Positions 26,627 to 34,976 of a DNA stretch of 64,000 nt are shown here, in pieces. Source of the DNA: Microlunatus sp. Gsoil 973 (GTDB lineage Bacteria; Actinomycetota; Actinomycetes; Propionibacteriales; Propionibacteriaceae). The position numbers and the translations under genes are program-made. The stretch covers positions 4,340,001 to 4,404,000 of the forward strand of contig NZ_CP046122.1 in assembly GCF_009707365.1 (NCBI RefSeq), written 5' to 3'. The stretch's first letter is position 1, and each line of letters begins with the position of its first letter. The notes beneath the pieces were generated by a model that did not search any database, was not told the origin of the DNA, and saw only the letters and a program-made list of their open reading frames with translations.

Positions 26627-27040
26627 ATGAATGACAAGAACCAGTGGAAACGAACCGAGTCGGTCCAGGACCGGCTGATCCGCGAGGCCCAGGAACGCGG
26701 CGAGTTCGACAATCTCAAGGGCCGGGGCAAGCCACTGCGCAATCTGACCGGCCCGGGAGCGCGGGACTGGGTCACCCAGTGGGTGCAGCGCGAAGACCTC
26801 ACCGGTGTGCTGCCGCCCGAACTGGCGCTGCGCAAGGAAGCCGAGCAGATCGTCGACACGTGCGCCGACCTGCGCACCGAGCCCGAGGTCCGCGAGGTCG
26901 TCGAATCGCTCAACCGGCGGATCCGGGAGATGCGACTGCGACCGCCGTCCGGGCATTACCGCGGCCCGGAATCCTTCCTGCGCACCGTGAGCGCCGATCG
27001 GGTGGTCAACGAGTGGCGGGAGCGGCGTTCGACGCTGTGA
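26627..27040 (+). CDS. DUF1992 (DnaJ-homologue subfamily C member 28-like) protein
   Basis: 137 residues with VQDRLIREAQERGEFDNLKGRGKPL, the hallmark of DUF1992. Despite the family name there is no J domain or HPD motif. The function is unknown. The ATG at 26627 follows CCGAGGGAGA. It lies divergent from the GroEL-apical-like gene with about 100 bp between them. Confidence 0.85.
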   Translation: MNDKNQWKRTESVQDRLIREAQERGEFDNLKGRGKPLRNLTGPGARDWVTQWVQREDLTGVLPPELALRKEAEQIVDTCADLRTEPEVREVVESLNRRIREMRLRPPSGHYRGPESFLRTVSADRVVNEWRERRSTL

Positions 27041-27121
27041 GGGTGGATCATCAATCCGATCGGATCTGCCGCTAGGCTTGGTCGGCGCTCGCGGGGCGTC
27101 AGAAACCGTCCGCCGCGCCGA

Positions 27122-27194
27122 GGGCCTCTAGCTCAATTGGCAGAGCAGCAGACTTTTAATCTGCGGGTTGTGGGTTCGAGTCCCACGGGGCCCA
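27122..27194 (+). tRNA. tRNA-Lys (TTT)
   Basis: Acceptor GGGCCTC at 27122 pairs with GGGGCCC ending at 27193, discriminator A at 27194. The anticodon loop CTTTTAA gives TTT. CCA is not encoded. Its 3' part (from 27160) is the left attachment site of the AICE. Confidence 0.95.
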
Positions 27195-27198
27195 CCCA
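27160..27198 (+). repeat. attL (39-bp direct repeat, tRNA-Lys 3' end)
   Basis: Identical to 40131-40169. It runs from the end of the anticodon stem through the T arm and 4 bases past the discriminator. Weaker similarity continues a little further (CAGG, GTGAA). Confidence 0.95.
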
Positions 27199-27270
27199 CC
27201 AGGCGTGAAACCCAGCCGCTCAGCGCCGCCACCAGGCAAAATGGGGCAAAGTGTGGGGGAAAGTACGGGC

Positions 27271-28452
27271 TCACGCGCCATCACCCGCATCCTCTGCCGG
27301 CCGCGTCGGCGCATCGGGGTTGTGGGCTGACAAGACCGCCACGTTGGCCGCATTCGTCGGCTTGCGCCCCAGGTAGACGTCCTGGGTCATCGACACCCGC
27401 GCATGTCCGAGCTGGTCAGCAATCCGCCGAGCCGAAGCGCCCTCATCATCAAGCAACGTCGCCACCGTCTTACGGAAGGTGTGACTCGTCAGCCACTCAA
27501 AGTCGGTACCGACGCGAACCTGTCGGATCGCCTTCCCGACATTGCCCCGATCACGCCAGCCGCCTGTCGTACTGGCGAACACCGGGCCATCGAACCCACC
27601 CAACCGAACGCGGCGTGCCTTCAACATCTCGACGCACCAGTCCGGCAGAAACAGCCCACGTTCGGACGCGTCAGACTTCACTCGATGCGCCACCAGGCCA
27701 GCACCCTTCACCGGGATGATCGTCCGCTGGATCTGCACAATGCCAAGATCCAGGTCCAGATCCGTCCACGTCACCCCGACCGCCTCGCCGATCCGGGTGC
27801 CAGTCGCCAGCATGAACCGCACCAACTCCGGCAGATCATGACGCCGGGCGAACTCGCTCGAATCCAGGGCCGCCAGCCAGGCCCGGATCTCCGCGTCGTC
27901 CAGGGCCCGAGCCCGTTTGCGGTTCTCGACCTCGATCGGCGTCAGATCGCGCACTGGATTCGTCCTCATCGCACCCTGGCGGACCAGCCAGCCGCAAACA
28001 CCAGACAGCACCGAACGGCACGCCTTTGCCGTCGCGACACCTTTGTCCCGCAGCACACCCTGGAGGAACCGGTCAAGACGCGGCGTACCGATCTCGCCGA
28101 GCCGCAAGCTTCCCAAGCCCGGCAACACGATCCGGTCACTGATATTCCGGTACAACGCCAGTGTTGAAGGCGACCGCCGGCCACGCTCCACCAACAGCTC
28201 GAACATCTCCAGCCAGGCGGAAACGGCGACCGCGAACTTCGTCCCCTTCGTCAGTGACTCCTCCGCGCCGTACTCCAGTTGATCATGAACAGCATCAAGC
28301 GCGCGGCGCCGCGCCGCCGCCTTCGACCGCCCATTGCGCTTCACCCGCACATACCGGCCAGACCAATTCCGATACTGCACCGTCGCAACCACGTAGCCTC
28401 GATCAACACTCACCGTCACGTCGCCGTGCTCACCCAGGCCAAGCGGCTTCAT
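27271..28452 (-). CDS. int: Tyrosine site-specific integrase
   Basis: 393 residues from ATG 28452, which overlaps the excisionase stop by 4 bp. The N-terminal part has an AP2-like arm-binding region (residues about 10-60) and a SAM-like core-binding domain (about 70-165). The catalytic domain carries R220 (TGTRIGE), K259, H324 and R327 (HTFRK), H350 (LGHARVS) and nucleophile Y360 (QDVYLGR), all of the expected residues. It lies 72 bp from attL, the usual place for the AICE integrase. Confidence 0.95.
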   Translation of the reverse strand: MKPLGLGEHGDVTVSVDRGYVVATVQYRNWSGRYVRVKRNGRSKAAARRRALDAVHDQLEYGAEESLTKGTKFAVAVSAWLEMFELLVERGRRSPSTLALYRNISDRIVLPGLGSLRLGEIGTPRLDRFLQGVLRDKGVATAKACRSVLSGVCGWLVRQGAMRTNPVRDLTPIEVENRKRARALDDAEIRAWLAALDSSEFARRHDLPELVRFMLATGTRIGEAVGVTWTDLDLDLGIVQIQRTIIPVKGAGLVAHRVKSDASERGLFLPDWCVEMLKARRVRLGGFDGPVFASTTGGWRDRGNVGKAIRQVRVGTDFEWLTSHTFRKTVATLLDDEGASARRIADQLGHARVSMTQDVYLGRKPTNAANVAVLSAHNPDAPTRPAEDAGDGA

Positions 28453-28655
28453 AGCGGAATCTCCGTCGACAGCGACGCCACCCAATCCCGAACATCCTCC
28501 GGCCGATACCGCAGCCGCTTGCCGATCCGCCGAGCAGGAGGCCCCATCCCCGAGTTCCGCCAGCTGTACACAGTGGGAACCGGAACCGCCAAGTACTCAC
28601 TCACATCCTGAACCGTCCAAAGCCGCTCAAACCGAGGCGGCGCAATCTCGCCCAT
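28449..28655 (-). CDS. xis: Excisionase/MerR-like HTH protein
   Basis: 68 residues from ATG 28655, with AGGAGG 4 nt upstream. WTVQDVSEYLAVPVPTVYSW is the HTH_17 winged helix of AICE and phage excisionases, followed by GPPARRIGKRLRYRPEDVRDW. It overlaps the integrase start by 4 bp. It should bind the att region and turn integration into excision. Confidence 0.9.
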   Translation of the reverse strand: MGEIAPPRFERLWTVQDVSEYLAVPVPTVYSWRNSGMGPPARRIGKRLRYRPEDVRDWVASLSTEIPL

Positions 28656-28681
28656 CACTCCTCCTCAATCCACCATCATGA

Positions 28682-30202
28682 TCACCAGTTGTTGATCTTG
28701 CTCGCCTTCCACTGCCCGTACTCCCGTGCCCGAGCTGCGGCCGCGATGGCGAGTGCTTCGTCGCCGGGGTTGGTCCAGCCGGTGCCTTGGTAATGCCAGG
28801 ACCCGATCACCAGCGTGGTTTCGACGTCGTCCGCCAGGAGCTGGTCCTCGATCTGACTGACGTCGACCGGTTCGCCGAGCCGGGCCGCGCGTGCCACGAG
28901 TTGCCGGTAACGGTGTCGTGCCCTCCGGAGCCGTCCTAGGGTGATCGAGTAGTGCCGGGATTTGGTGGAGAAGTGGCCGCGGAAGCCGAGCATGTGCGCC
29001 CATTTGCCGAGCAGCCGGTACGGCGAGACCGGATCATGTCGAAGGGCACGTCGTCCAAGATCACGCGCTGTCGCTTCCAGCCGTGCGAGGTGCGCCGGCG
29101 GCCGAGCAACGGGGCGGATGCTGTTGGCGTCCTTGGTCGCGTATTTCGCCAGGTATCCGGCGACCTGTTCGGGTGTCAGCGGTCTGTCTGGGTCGTCGGT
29201 CCGGTTGCCGTCCCGGACCACCTTGACGTCCAGCTCGGTTCCCCAGCCAAGGATCCGCGCCTGGTCGTGATCATCGACGGGCGGAGCTTCCATGATCATC
29301 CCGGTCACCGCATTCCTGACGCAGGCACCGAGTTGGTCGCCATCCAAGGGCGCGGGGGAGCCGGGACCGTCGGGTCCGTCGAGACGGATCAGGACATGGA
29401 AGTGGACCTGTCCGCGGGCCTGGTACTCAGCAACTTTGGTGAACTCAACCCTGACGACCTGACGCAGATGGTGTTCGGCTAGGCCGAGTCGGGCGGCTAT
29501 CGCGCGGCGGATTGCTGTGGTGGTTCGTCGCCACAGTTCGGGTGCCCACCATTGCCAGATGATGGCCGACTGCCATTGGTAGCAGTCGTCACACAGCGGA
29601 GTTCCGTTCCGCGGATCGTGATCATCGTGGATGGCCATGCAGCCGACCGGTCGGCCGTGCACGCATAGCGGCGTCTTGTCGCGGGGTCGACACCGGCCGC
29701 CGATCTTCTGCCCATTCCGTGCGCGGGGACCGTGGACCGGTCCGAACGAGGGCGCGGTGAGGGTGGTGAAGAGCAGCGGATTGGCCGCGACGGTGTCGGG
29801 GATGGTCTTGCCGCCGGTGAGTCCGGCCTTGATCATGGCGAAGGTGTCGCGGGCATAGACCCGGGAGCAGGCCGGACAGACGTCGGCGCGCCGGTTCCCG
29901 CAGGGCCGATACAACACCCCCAGTGGCGCTTCGGCCGACGAGAAGCTGGACAGGATCTCTCCGGTAACCGGGTCGACGGTGTCGGAGTGGCCGACCAGAC
30001 GGATCGGGTGCGAGCAGTAGCCGACCGCGGCCGCGGTGTCCGCAAAGTCGTCAAACGTCCGGTCGATCAGCCGCGCCAGGAGTGCCCGCTCCGAGCCTTC
30101 GGTGATGCCGGACAGGTCCAACGGCACGTCCTCGCTGAACCCCGGAAACCCGGAGCCGTCAAGCTGCGAGGCGGACGAATCGGTGAACCCGGTGGTCGTC
30201 AT
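28682..30202 (-). CDS. RepSA-type replication initiator
   Basis: 506 residues, about the usual length of AICE RepSA proteins. A Cys cluster at residues 101-112 (VCPACSRVYARDTF) is conserved in the group. H267-F-H269 in QVHFHVLIR is the metal-binding HUH motif of rolling-circle nickases, and Y350/Y354 in VAGYLAKYATK are candidate nicking tyrosines. It would start rolling-circle replication of the excised circle, before transfer. The start overlaps the WhiB-like stop by 4 bp, and 26 bp separates its stop from the excisionase gene. Confidence 0.85.
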   Translation of the reverse strand: MTTTGFTDSSASQLDGSGFPGFSEDVPLDLSGITEGSERALLARLIDRTFDDFADTAAAVGYCSHPIRLVGHSDTVDPVTGEILSSFSSAEAPLGVLYRPCGNRRADVCPACSRVYARDTFAMIKAGLTGGKTIPDTVAANPLLFTTLTAPSFGPVHGPRARNGQKIGGRCRPRDKTPLCVHGRPVGCMAIHDDHDPRNGTPLCDDCYQWQSAIIWQWWAPELWRRTTTAIRRAIAARLGLAEHHLRQVVRVEFTKVAEYQARGQVHFHVLIRLDGPDGPGSPAPLDGDQLGACVRNAVTGMIMEAPPVDDHDQARILGWGTELDVKVVRDGNRTDDPDRPLTPEQVAGYLAKYATKDANSIRPVARPPAHLARLEATARDLGRRALRHDPVSPYRLLGKWAHMLGFRGHFSTKSRHYSITLGRLRRARHRYRQLVARAARLGEPVDVSQIEDQLLADDVETTLVIGSWHYQGTGWTNPGDEALAIAAAARAREYGQWKASKINNW

Positions 30203-30477
30203 GCCACTCGACCACCCGGAGCGTCATCGACCCTGGTGTCCGGGTTGAGGTGTCGCCAGGCACCAGCCCAGAAACCGGCCGACACGTCGGCCTGGTCGAC
30301 GTAGCGGCGGCACTGCTGCAGGACGGGACAGTGATCACAGGTCTGTGTCATCTGCTCTAGTGCGGCGGGGTCGAACGGCTGGCCACGTCGCGGGCCGATC
30401 CAGGGCAGCTCGGGCACGGTGACACAGTCGGCGTCATCCATCCAGCCGAGCCCCATCAGCGCTGTCGTTGCTGTCAT
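30199..30477 (-). CDS. WhiB-like iron-sulfur protein
   Basis: 92 residues. C18, C47, C50 and C56 (DADC, TCDHC, QQC) match the four cluster ligands of the WhiB family, and GFWAGAW takes the place of the usual G(V/I)WGG turn. WhiB proteins bind a [4Fe-4S] cluster, often respond to redox state or NO, and bind sigma factor. Within the AICE operon it may couple transfer or replication to host state. It lacks the basic C-terminal DNA-binding tail of many chromosomal members. Confidence 0.85.
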   Translation of the reverse strand: MTATTALMGLGWMDDADCVTVPELPWIGPRRGQPFDPAALEQMTQTCDHCPVLQQCRRYVDQADVSAGFWAGAWRHLNPDTRVDDAPGGRVA

Positions 30478-31463
30478 TGCGTTCTCCGGTACTTGCGGCG
30501 GGTGGTGTTCCTCATCAGCCGCTCGCGCAGATCCGTCCGACCGGCTGCGGCCAGTTCCTCGGTCAACCGGTCACGGCCGAGGCGGTCCCGGGCTTCGGCC
30601 AGCGTGAGGTCGGGCTCGATGACCAAGAGGTCTTCGACCTGGTCGACCCGTCGCCGCGAGTCGTCGTGGAAATCGTGGCGAACGCCGTTGGCGGCCAGTC
30701 GGTCAAGCAGGTCGGGGCGGCCTGCCCGGCGCAGCGCGGCCGAGATGGTGCCGGCCGTGCGGTCGAATCGAGCGGCCACTTGAGCAGTCGACAGTCCGGG
30801 GTCGTCGTCCAACATGTGTTCCACGACCGCAGCCCATTGCCGCACCGTTTCCGGTGCGATCAAGACTTGGAAACTCTGCGACCCGGGAGTCGCTTCCGCA
30901 TAGCGGGCGTCGACCGGGCGAGCGTCGGGGTCATCGATCCCGTTCCCGGACCAGACGCAGGGAAGCGGCCAGGCCCGCCGTGCCGCCCGGTTCCGCGCCC
31001 ACGTGGCACCCATGGAGGGCGGCGGGGCCGGCTGTCGGGTCAGCTGCTCGTACAAGCTCATCACCCGGTCCCGGGTGCTAACCCGAATCTTGGTGGCCCG
31101 CTCGTCCAAGATCGGCCAGAACGTGTTGGTGGGAAGCCTGGTCTCTTGTGCCAACACTTTGACCGGCCAGCCCAAGGCCACCAGGGACCGTAACCGGCGC
31201 ATGGTGCCGATCGGGTCGACCCAGCCACCGCCTTCCGGGCCGACCAGCTCCGGCTCGACGGCGAACAATTGCCCAGCCGTGGTCCGGCGGACCCGCAGCG
31301 ACGGGCCGCGACCGTGCACACCCTCGATCAGGGCGGTGATCGTGTTCGGTGCGATCCCACTACGGCGACCAATTTGCGGCTTGGTCAACCCGGCAGCCAA
31401 CAGCCGGCGGACATGCTCCCGCACCGGGGCCGCCTCCACCCACACCACTCTTGCGCCGGTCAT
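30474..31463 (-). CDS. AICE protein with several helix-turn-helix segments
   Basis: 329 residues. Three HTH-like segments can be seen: AAGLTKPQIGRRSGIAPNTI near residue 25, SLVALGWPVKVLAQETRLPT near residue 95, and LSTAQVAARFDRTAGTISAAL near residue 230. The C-terminal third is basic (RNTTRRKYRRTQ). It overlaps the neighbours at both ends by 4 bp. Related proteins occur in AICEs and actinophages, and a DNA-binding role in copy control or partition is likely but not shown. Confidence 0.6.
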   Translation of the reverse strand: MTGARVVWVEAAPVREHVRRLLAAGLTKPQIGRRSGIAPNTITALIEGVHGRGPSLRVRRTTAGQLFAVEPELVGPEGGGWVDPIGTMRRLRSLVALGWPVKVLAQETRLPTNTFWPILDERATKIRVSTRDRVMSLYEQLTRQPAPPPSMGATWARNRAARRAWPLPCVWSGNGIDDPDARPVDARYAEATPGSQSFQVLIAPETVRQWAAVVEHMLDDDPGLSTAQVAARFDRTAGTISAALRRAGRPDLLDRLAANGVRHDFHDDSRRRVDQVEDLLVIEPDLTLAEARDRLGRDRLTEELAAAGRTDLRERLMRNTTRRKYRRTQ

Positions 31464-32941
31464 GCTGCACCGGCTCGCCTTGATACACGGGATCGCCGGC
31501 CGGACCGACCGGTCGCGCTCTCTGCCGGGGTGTCCGTCAGATCACCCGTCAGGTCATCGGCTGGAACGCTGGCTGGGGACACGTCCACGACGGCGCGTGC
31601 CCGGTAGTGGTGGGCGACGTGGCGGATCAGGGGGTCGGGCCAGTAGTCGGCGCGGACCCGGTCGACTTGGCCGGTGTCTTCGACCAGCCAGCCGGTGCCC
31701 GGTCCTGCCGGGCTGATGCGATGGGCTGGTGCGCGTTGGGCCATGCCTTCGCCCAGGACCATAACGGTTTCCTCGCGCGACCGTAGCCGCAGCGCGATCG
31801 TTTGGGTGAACAGGCCGCGCATGGCCACGATTTCCTTGCGCGGATCCTGCACGAACGCCACCACCACGACGCCGAGCGCACGGCCCTGGGTCAAGATCAA
31901 CGACAACAACCGATCCGCATCCCGCCGAATCTCCGATGGCGCGTAGGCGGTCAGAGCGGCCAGCTCGTCAATCACCAGCACATGCAGCGGATCACCCGGC
32001 CGGGGCAGATGCTGCCGCACCGATCCAGCCATCACCTCACCGCGCTGTTGCAAGATCCCGGCCAGAACGGCCAGAAGGCGCAGGGCGTCGTCGGGTGTTT
32101 TGGCGAAGGCGGAGAACAGGGTGCGGCCCATCGCCAGTTCGACACCGGCTTTCAGGTCCACACCCCACAACCGGACCGTGTCGGCGTGGACGGCGGGGGA
32201 GAGTCCGGCGCAGATGCCCCACAGAATCGAGCCCTTGCCCGACCCGGAACACCCGACACAAAGGGTGTGACGGCCGGTGATCGGCAACCACCAATCCCGA
32301 CCCGACTGCGCCCTGCCCAGCCGCACCCCATCGACCAGCACGGCCTCCGGCATGCTCGCGATTACCGGTGTGGTCAGGAGGTCGGTCATGATCAACTCAG
32401 CGGTGATCACCGAACCGGACACCGGCCAGGACCGGAACGCAACCGCATCCAAGATCGAGGCGATCCGCTCCACCCCGGCCTCCAACTCGGCCACCGTCTG
32501 ACCGGGCCGGGCACGGATGATCAACTCCACAGCATGCGCCGACGCCCGCACCTGCTGCAAGCGCGGACACCGCCAAACCTCCACCGGCTGCCGCTCGCCC
32601 TGCAGGGTCCGGCGGATGATCATCTGGCGTTCGGCCAGCCGCGCATCCCGGCACATCGACTGCCACTGCCGGCTGATCAGCCTTCGCCACCGGTACCGCC
32701 GCCACGGCCCGGCCGCCCGCCGTTCGAACGAGCCCGGCGACAAGCCGAACCAGACCGCACCAGCTGCACCGGGCAGCAAGCCAAGGCAGACGATCCCGAC
32801 CACGATGATCACGGACGTGTCAGAGATCCAGGTAACCAGTCCCGCGGCAGACCAGACGGCCAGCCAGATCCGGCAGTGCCACAACCAACCCGCCAGCCAC
32901 CGAAACGCCGACCGCCACCGTGCACCCGGTGCGGGGATCAT
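31460..32941 (-). CDS. FtsK/SpoIIIE-family translocase (TraB-like)
   Basis: 493 residues. Two transmembrane helices near the N terminus (residues about 25-39 and 43-66) lead to a P-loop ATPase with Walker A GCSGSGKGS at residues 230-238 and Walker B LHVLVIDEL at about 319-327. In AICEs a single hexameric FtsK-like protein moves double-stranded DNA between mycelial cells. The order and overlaps in this operon fit that role. It is somewhat short compared with TraB of pSAM2, and no C-terminal gamma-type DNA-reading domain is obvious. Confidence 0.88.
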   Translation of the reverse strand: MIPAPGARWRSAFRWLAGWLWHCRIWLAVWSAAGLVTWISDTSVIIVVGIVCLGLLPGAAGAVWFGLSPGSFERRAAGPWRRYRWRRLISRQWQSMCRDARLAERQMIIRRTLQGERQPVEVWRCPRLQQVRASAHAVELIIRARPGQTVAELEAGVERIASILDAVAFRSWPVSGSVITAELIMTDLLTTPVIASMPEAVLVDGVRLGRAQSGRDWWLPITGRHTLCVGCSGSGKGSILWGICAGLSPAVHADTVRLWGVDLKAGVELAMGRTLFSAFAKTPDDALRLLAVLAGILQQRGEVMAGSVRQHLPRPGDPLHVLVIDELAALTAYAPSEIRRDADRLLSLILTQGRALGVVVVAFVQDPRKEIVAMRGLFTQTIALRLRSREETVMVLGEGMAQRAPAHRISPAGPGTGWLVEDTGQVDRVRADYWPDPLIRHVAHHYRARAVVDVSPASVPADDLTGDLTDTPAESATGRSGRRSRVSRRAGAA

Positions 32942-33309
32942 GATCCGGTCGCCGCCCCGGACGTCGCCACACGATGATCATGAGAGCGTTCGAACCTCCG
33001 CGGGTAATGGACTCGACCGGCAGTGACCTCCACCAGCACCCAACCCAGCGACGAGCTGGCAAACACCGGACCCGACCAGTTCCGCCACACCCACCAGCTC
33101 CGGTCAAACAGCGGATCGCCATCCCGCCGGTCACCCTCGACCAGGCCCAACACCACCGCCACCTGCTGCCCGCCGACCCACTCCCGCGCGTGCAGCCGCA
33201 ACCGTGGCGCACCACCAGTCGTCTCCACCGACAACGTCAACAACTCCACGCCAGGCACCCGGCGCAACACTGCCTCCGTGACCGCCGCCGCCTCGCGACA
33301 CGACAACAT
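32938..33309 (-). CDS. Hypothetical AICE protein
   Basis: 123 residues, starting at ATG 33309, which shares one base with the stop of the Pra-like gene, and overlapping the translocase start by 4 bp. No transmembrane segments. Not recognised, but its place between the Pra-like regulator and the translocase, and the tight overlap, support it as a real part of the transfer operon. Confidence 0.65.
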   Translation of the reverse strand: MLSCREAAAVTEAVLRRVPGVELLTLSVETTGGAPRLRLHAREWVGGQQVAVVLGLVEGDRRDGDPLFDRSWWVWRNWSGPVFASSSLGWVLVEVTAGRVHYPRRFERSHDHRVATSGAATGS

Positions 33310-33752
33310 CAGGCAGCCCTCGGACCCGAACTGGCCGAGCTGCTCGATGCGGACTTCTTGGCCTCCCCCGGAGCCACCAGATCATCGGCCCGAAACGACC
33401 ACGCCACCCGCGGCCGAGACCCTGAATCATCGACATACGCCAAAGCGGTCAAGCCGACGAACTCCACCGGCCGCCACGGCGTGCCCGACGTGTTGTCCGG
33501 AGGCACCGGCTGATACTGAGCGGCAATCTTCACCGACACCGCCGTATCCCGCCGCGACGCCTGATCATCCGCATCCAAAACCGTGACCTGCCACAAAGGC
33601 AGGCCCGATTCCTTGTCCACCTGCTGCGGTCTCGACCCATCCGGCCGGGCCGGAGCATCGAAATCCGAAACCGGCTCCACCGAGCCCTTCATGAACGCAC
33701 CCATCGGGAACACATTCCCGTGCGAAACCGCGAACCTGCGCTGGAGTGCCAT
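33309..33752 (-). CDS. SCO3933 family (Pra-like) activator of AICE functions
   Basis: 147 residues. RFAVSHGNVFPMGAF, EPVSDFDAP, DKESGLPLWQVTVLDAD and VSVKIAAQYQPVPP are the conserved blocks of the SCO3933 family, which includes pSAM2 Pra, an activator of replication, integration and excision. The C terminus is a Ser/Ala tail of low complexity. It is the first gene of the minus-strand operon, so its product may control everything downstream. Confidence 0.85.
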   Translation of the reverse strand: MALQRRFAVSHGNVFPMGAFMKGSVEPVSDFDAPARPDGSRPQQVDKESGLPLWQVTVLDADDQASRRDTAVSVKIAAQYQPVPPDNTSGTPWRPVEFVGLTALAYVDDSGSRPRVAWSFRADDLVAPGEAKKSASSSSASSGPRAA

Positions 33753-33839
33753 TACATGCCTCCTAAGGCATCGAAAGTGTCTAATCAGGCATCCTAGACG
33801 CCACTACTGACATATAGAAAGCCTAAAACGGCGCAGATA
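33753..33839. promoter_or_regulatory. Divergent control region of AICE core and cargo
   Basis: 87 bp between the Pra-like gene (minus) and the XRE regulator (plus), clearly richer in A/T than its surroundings. AGGCATC occurs twice, at about 33767 and 33787, flanking GTGTCTAATC, and TCTA/TAGA half sites lie across the second copy. This is the natural place for an operator used by the XRE protein. Confidence 0.45.
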
Positions 33840-34511
33840 GTGACAAATGTGACACAACAGTTATCTTTGGGAGATGCCAGGTCTGTCCGGGATGATGACT
33901 GTGTGGACATATCCGACGTCATCAGGTCAAGACGCCGAGCACTCGGCACGTCACAGGCGCAGTTGGCTAAGTCGGCTGGAATCAGCTTGCGCCAGATGGC
34001 CCGCTACGAAGCGGGCGAGCAGCAGCCAGTCCTGTCTGTGGCCGTCGCCCTGGCCAACGCGTTACAGATCTCGCTCGCTCAACTTGCTGGACAGGTCCAC
34101 TACGAGCTCGACTTCTCCGGTGATTGGTGGGCCTCGTGGCAGACGTCGAAGAACAACGAACCACGTGTGGATACCCATCACCTGGAGATCACCCAGCAGG
34201 GCGATGTACTCTACCTCGACGCGCAGCGGGCCCGGCCCGTTGAAGAGGGCAGCTATGAGTGGCGTGGTGAACTCCGGCTGTGGGACAACGAAGCTCTCAT
34301 GGGCTGGTACCGCTCGACCGATGCTGCGGTTCGATCCAAGGGCACCATGTACCTCGCGCTCCACCCCCATGGCACCTTCGCCTGGGGGCGTTGGGTCGGC
34401 ATGAGCTACGACGGGGACGTCATCACCGGCTGGGGAGTCCTCGCCAGGTCCGAGGCCGAAGCCGGCGCAGTAGCCCAGAACCTGATTGATCTTGGAAAGC
34501 CGCTCCCATGA
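33840..34511 (+). CDS. XRE family HTH regulator with C-terminal domain
   Basis: 223 residues from GTG 33840 (GTG 33849 is also possible). An XRE domain occupies residues about 25-85: VIRSRRRALGTSQAQLAKSAGISLRQMARYEAGEQQP split over two helices with the usual recognition helix. The remaining 130 residues are a beta-rich domain of unknown function with Trp-rich segments (DWWASWQTSKN). It could repress the divergent transfer operon, like KorSA-type controls, or react to a small molecule together with the VOC protein it overlaps. Confidence 0.75.
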   Translation: MTNVTQQLSLGDARSVRDDDCVDISDVIRSRRRALGTSQAQLAKSAGISLRQMARYEAGEQQPVLSVAVALANALQISLAQLAGQVHYELDFSGDWWASWQTSKNNEPRVDTHHLEITQQGDVLYLDAQRARPVEEGSYEWRGELRLWDNEALMGWYRSTDAAVRSKGTMYLALHPHGTFAWGRWVGMSYDGDVITGWGVLARSEAEAGAVAQNLIDLGKPLP

Positions 34512-34948
34512 CCGGCCATCGCAGCCGACTGTGCCAGTTCGTCATCGACGTCGACGACCTGGACGAAGGCGTCACATTCTGGTCCGCCGCACTCGACGCA
34601 ACCCCGGAACCACTACCGGAAGCCAGCACCGGCATCTACCGCCAGCTCCAACTCCCCGACGCTGAGATTCGCATCCTGCTCCAGCTCACCCACGACCCAA
34701 AAATAAAGAAAGAGCATATGCACCTCGACATCGAGACCGACAACGTCGACGCCGAGGTCTCCCGCCTGGAGCGGCTGGGTGCCAAGCGCTGGGATCATCA
34801 ACAGGAGCGCGGCTTTGACTTCTGGGTTCTCCGAGACCCGTGGGACAACGAGTTCTGCGTCCTTCAGACCATCTTTGCCCAACTACTAGCCGCGCGGCGG
34901 CCTTGGCAGACGGCGACTAGCACCATTTACCCGGACGAGATGCTGTGA
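34508..34948 (+). CDS. VOC family (glyoxalase-like) protein
   Basis: 146 residues, starting at ATG 34508 and overlapping the XRE stop by 4 bp. A single VOC half-module pair: CQFVIDVDDLDEGVTFWSAALDA, then HMHLDIETDNVDAEVSRLERLGA and DFWVLRDPWDNEFCVLQ with the C-terminal Glu ligand position. It could bind, modify or sense a small molecule. It is cotranscribed with the regulator. Confidence 0.8.
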   Translation: MTGHRSRLCQFVIDVDDLDEGVTFWSAALDATPEPLPEASTGIYRQLQLPDAEIRILLQLTHDPKIKKEHMHLDIETDNVDAEVSRLERLGAKRWDHQQERGFDFWVLRDPWDNEFCVLQTIFAQLLAARRPWQTATSTIYPDEML

Positions 34949-34976
34949 CTATGGCCCTAAGAATGGAGACACGCCG

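Noticed and set aside
34508..34948. Antibiotic (bleomycin-type) resistance gene in the AICE
   Set aside because: The VOC fold alone does not show resistance; no specific similarity to binding proteins for known drugs can be seen.
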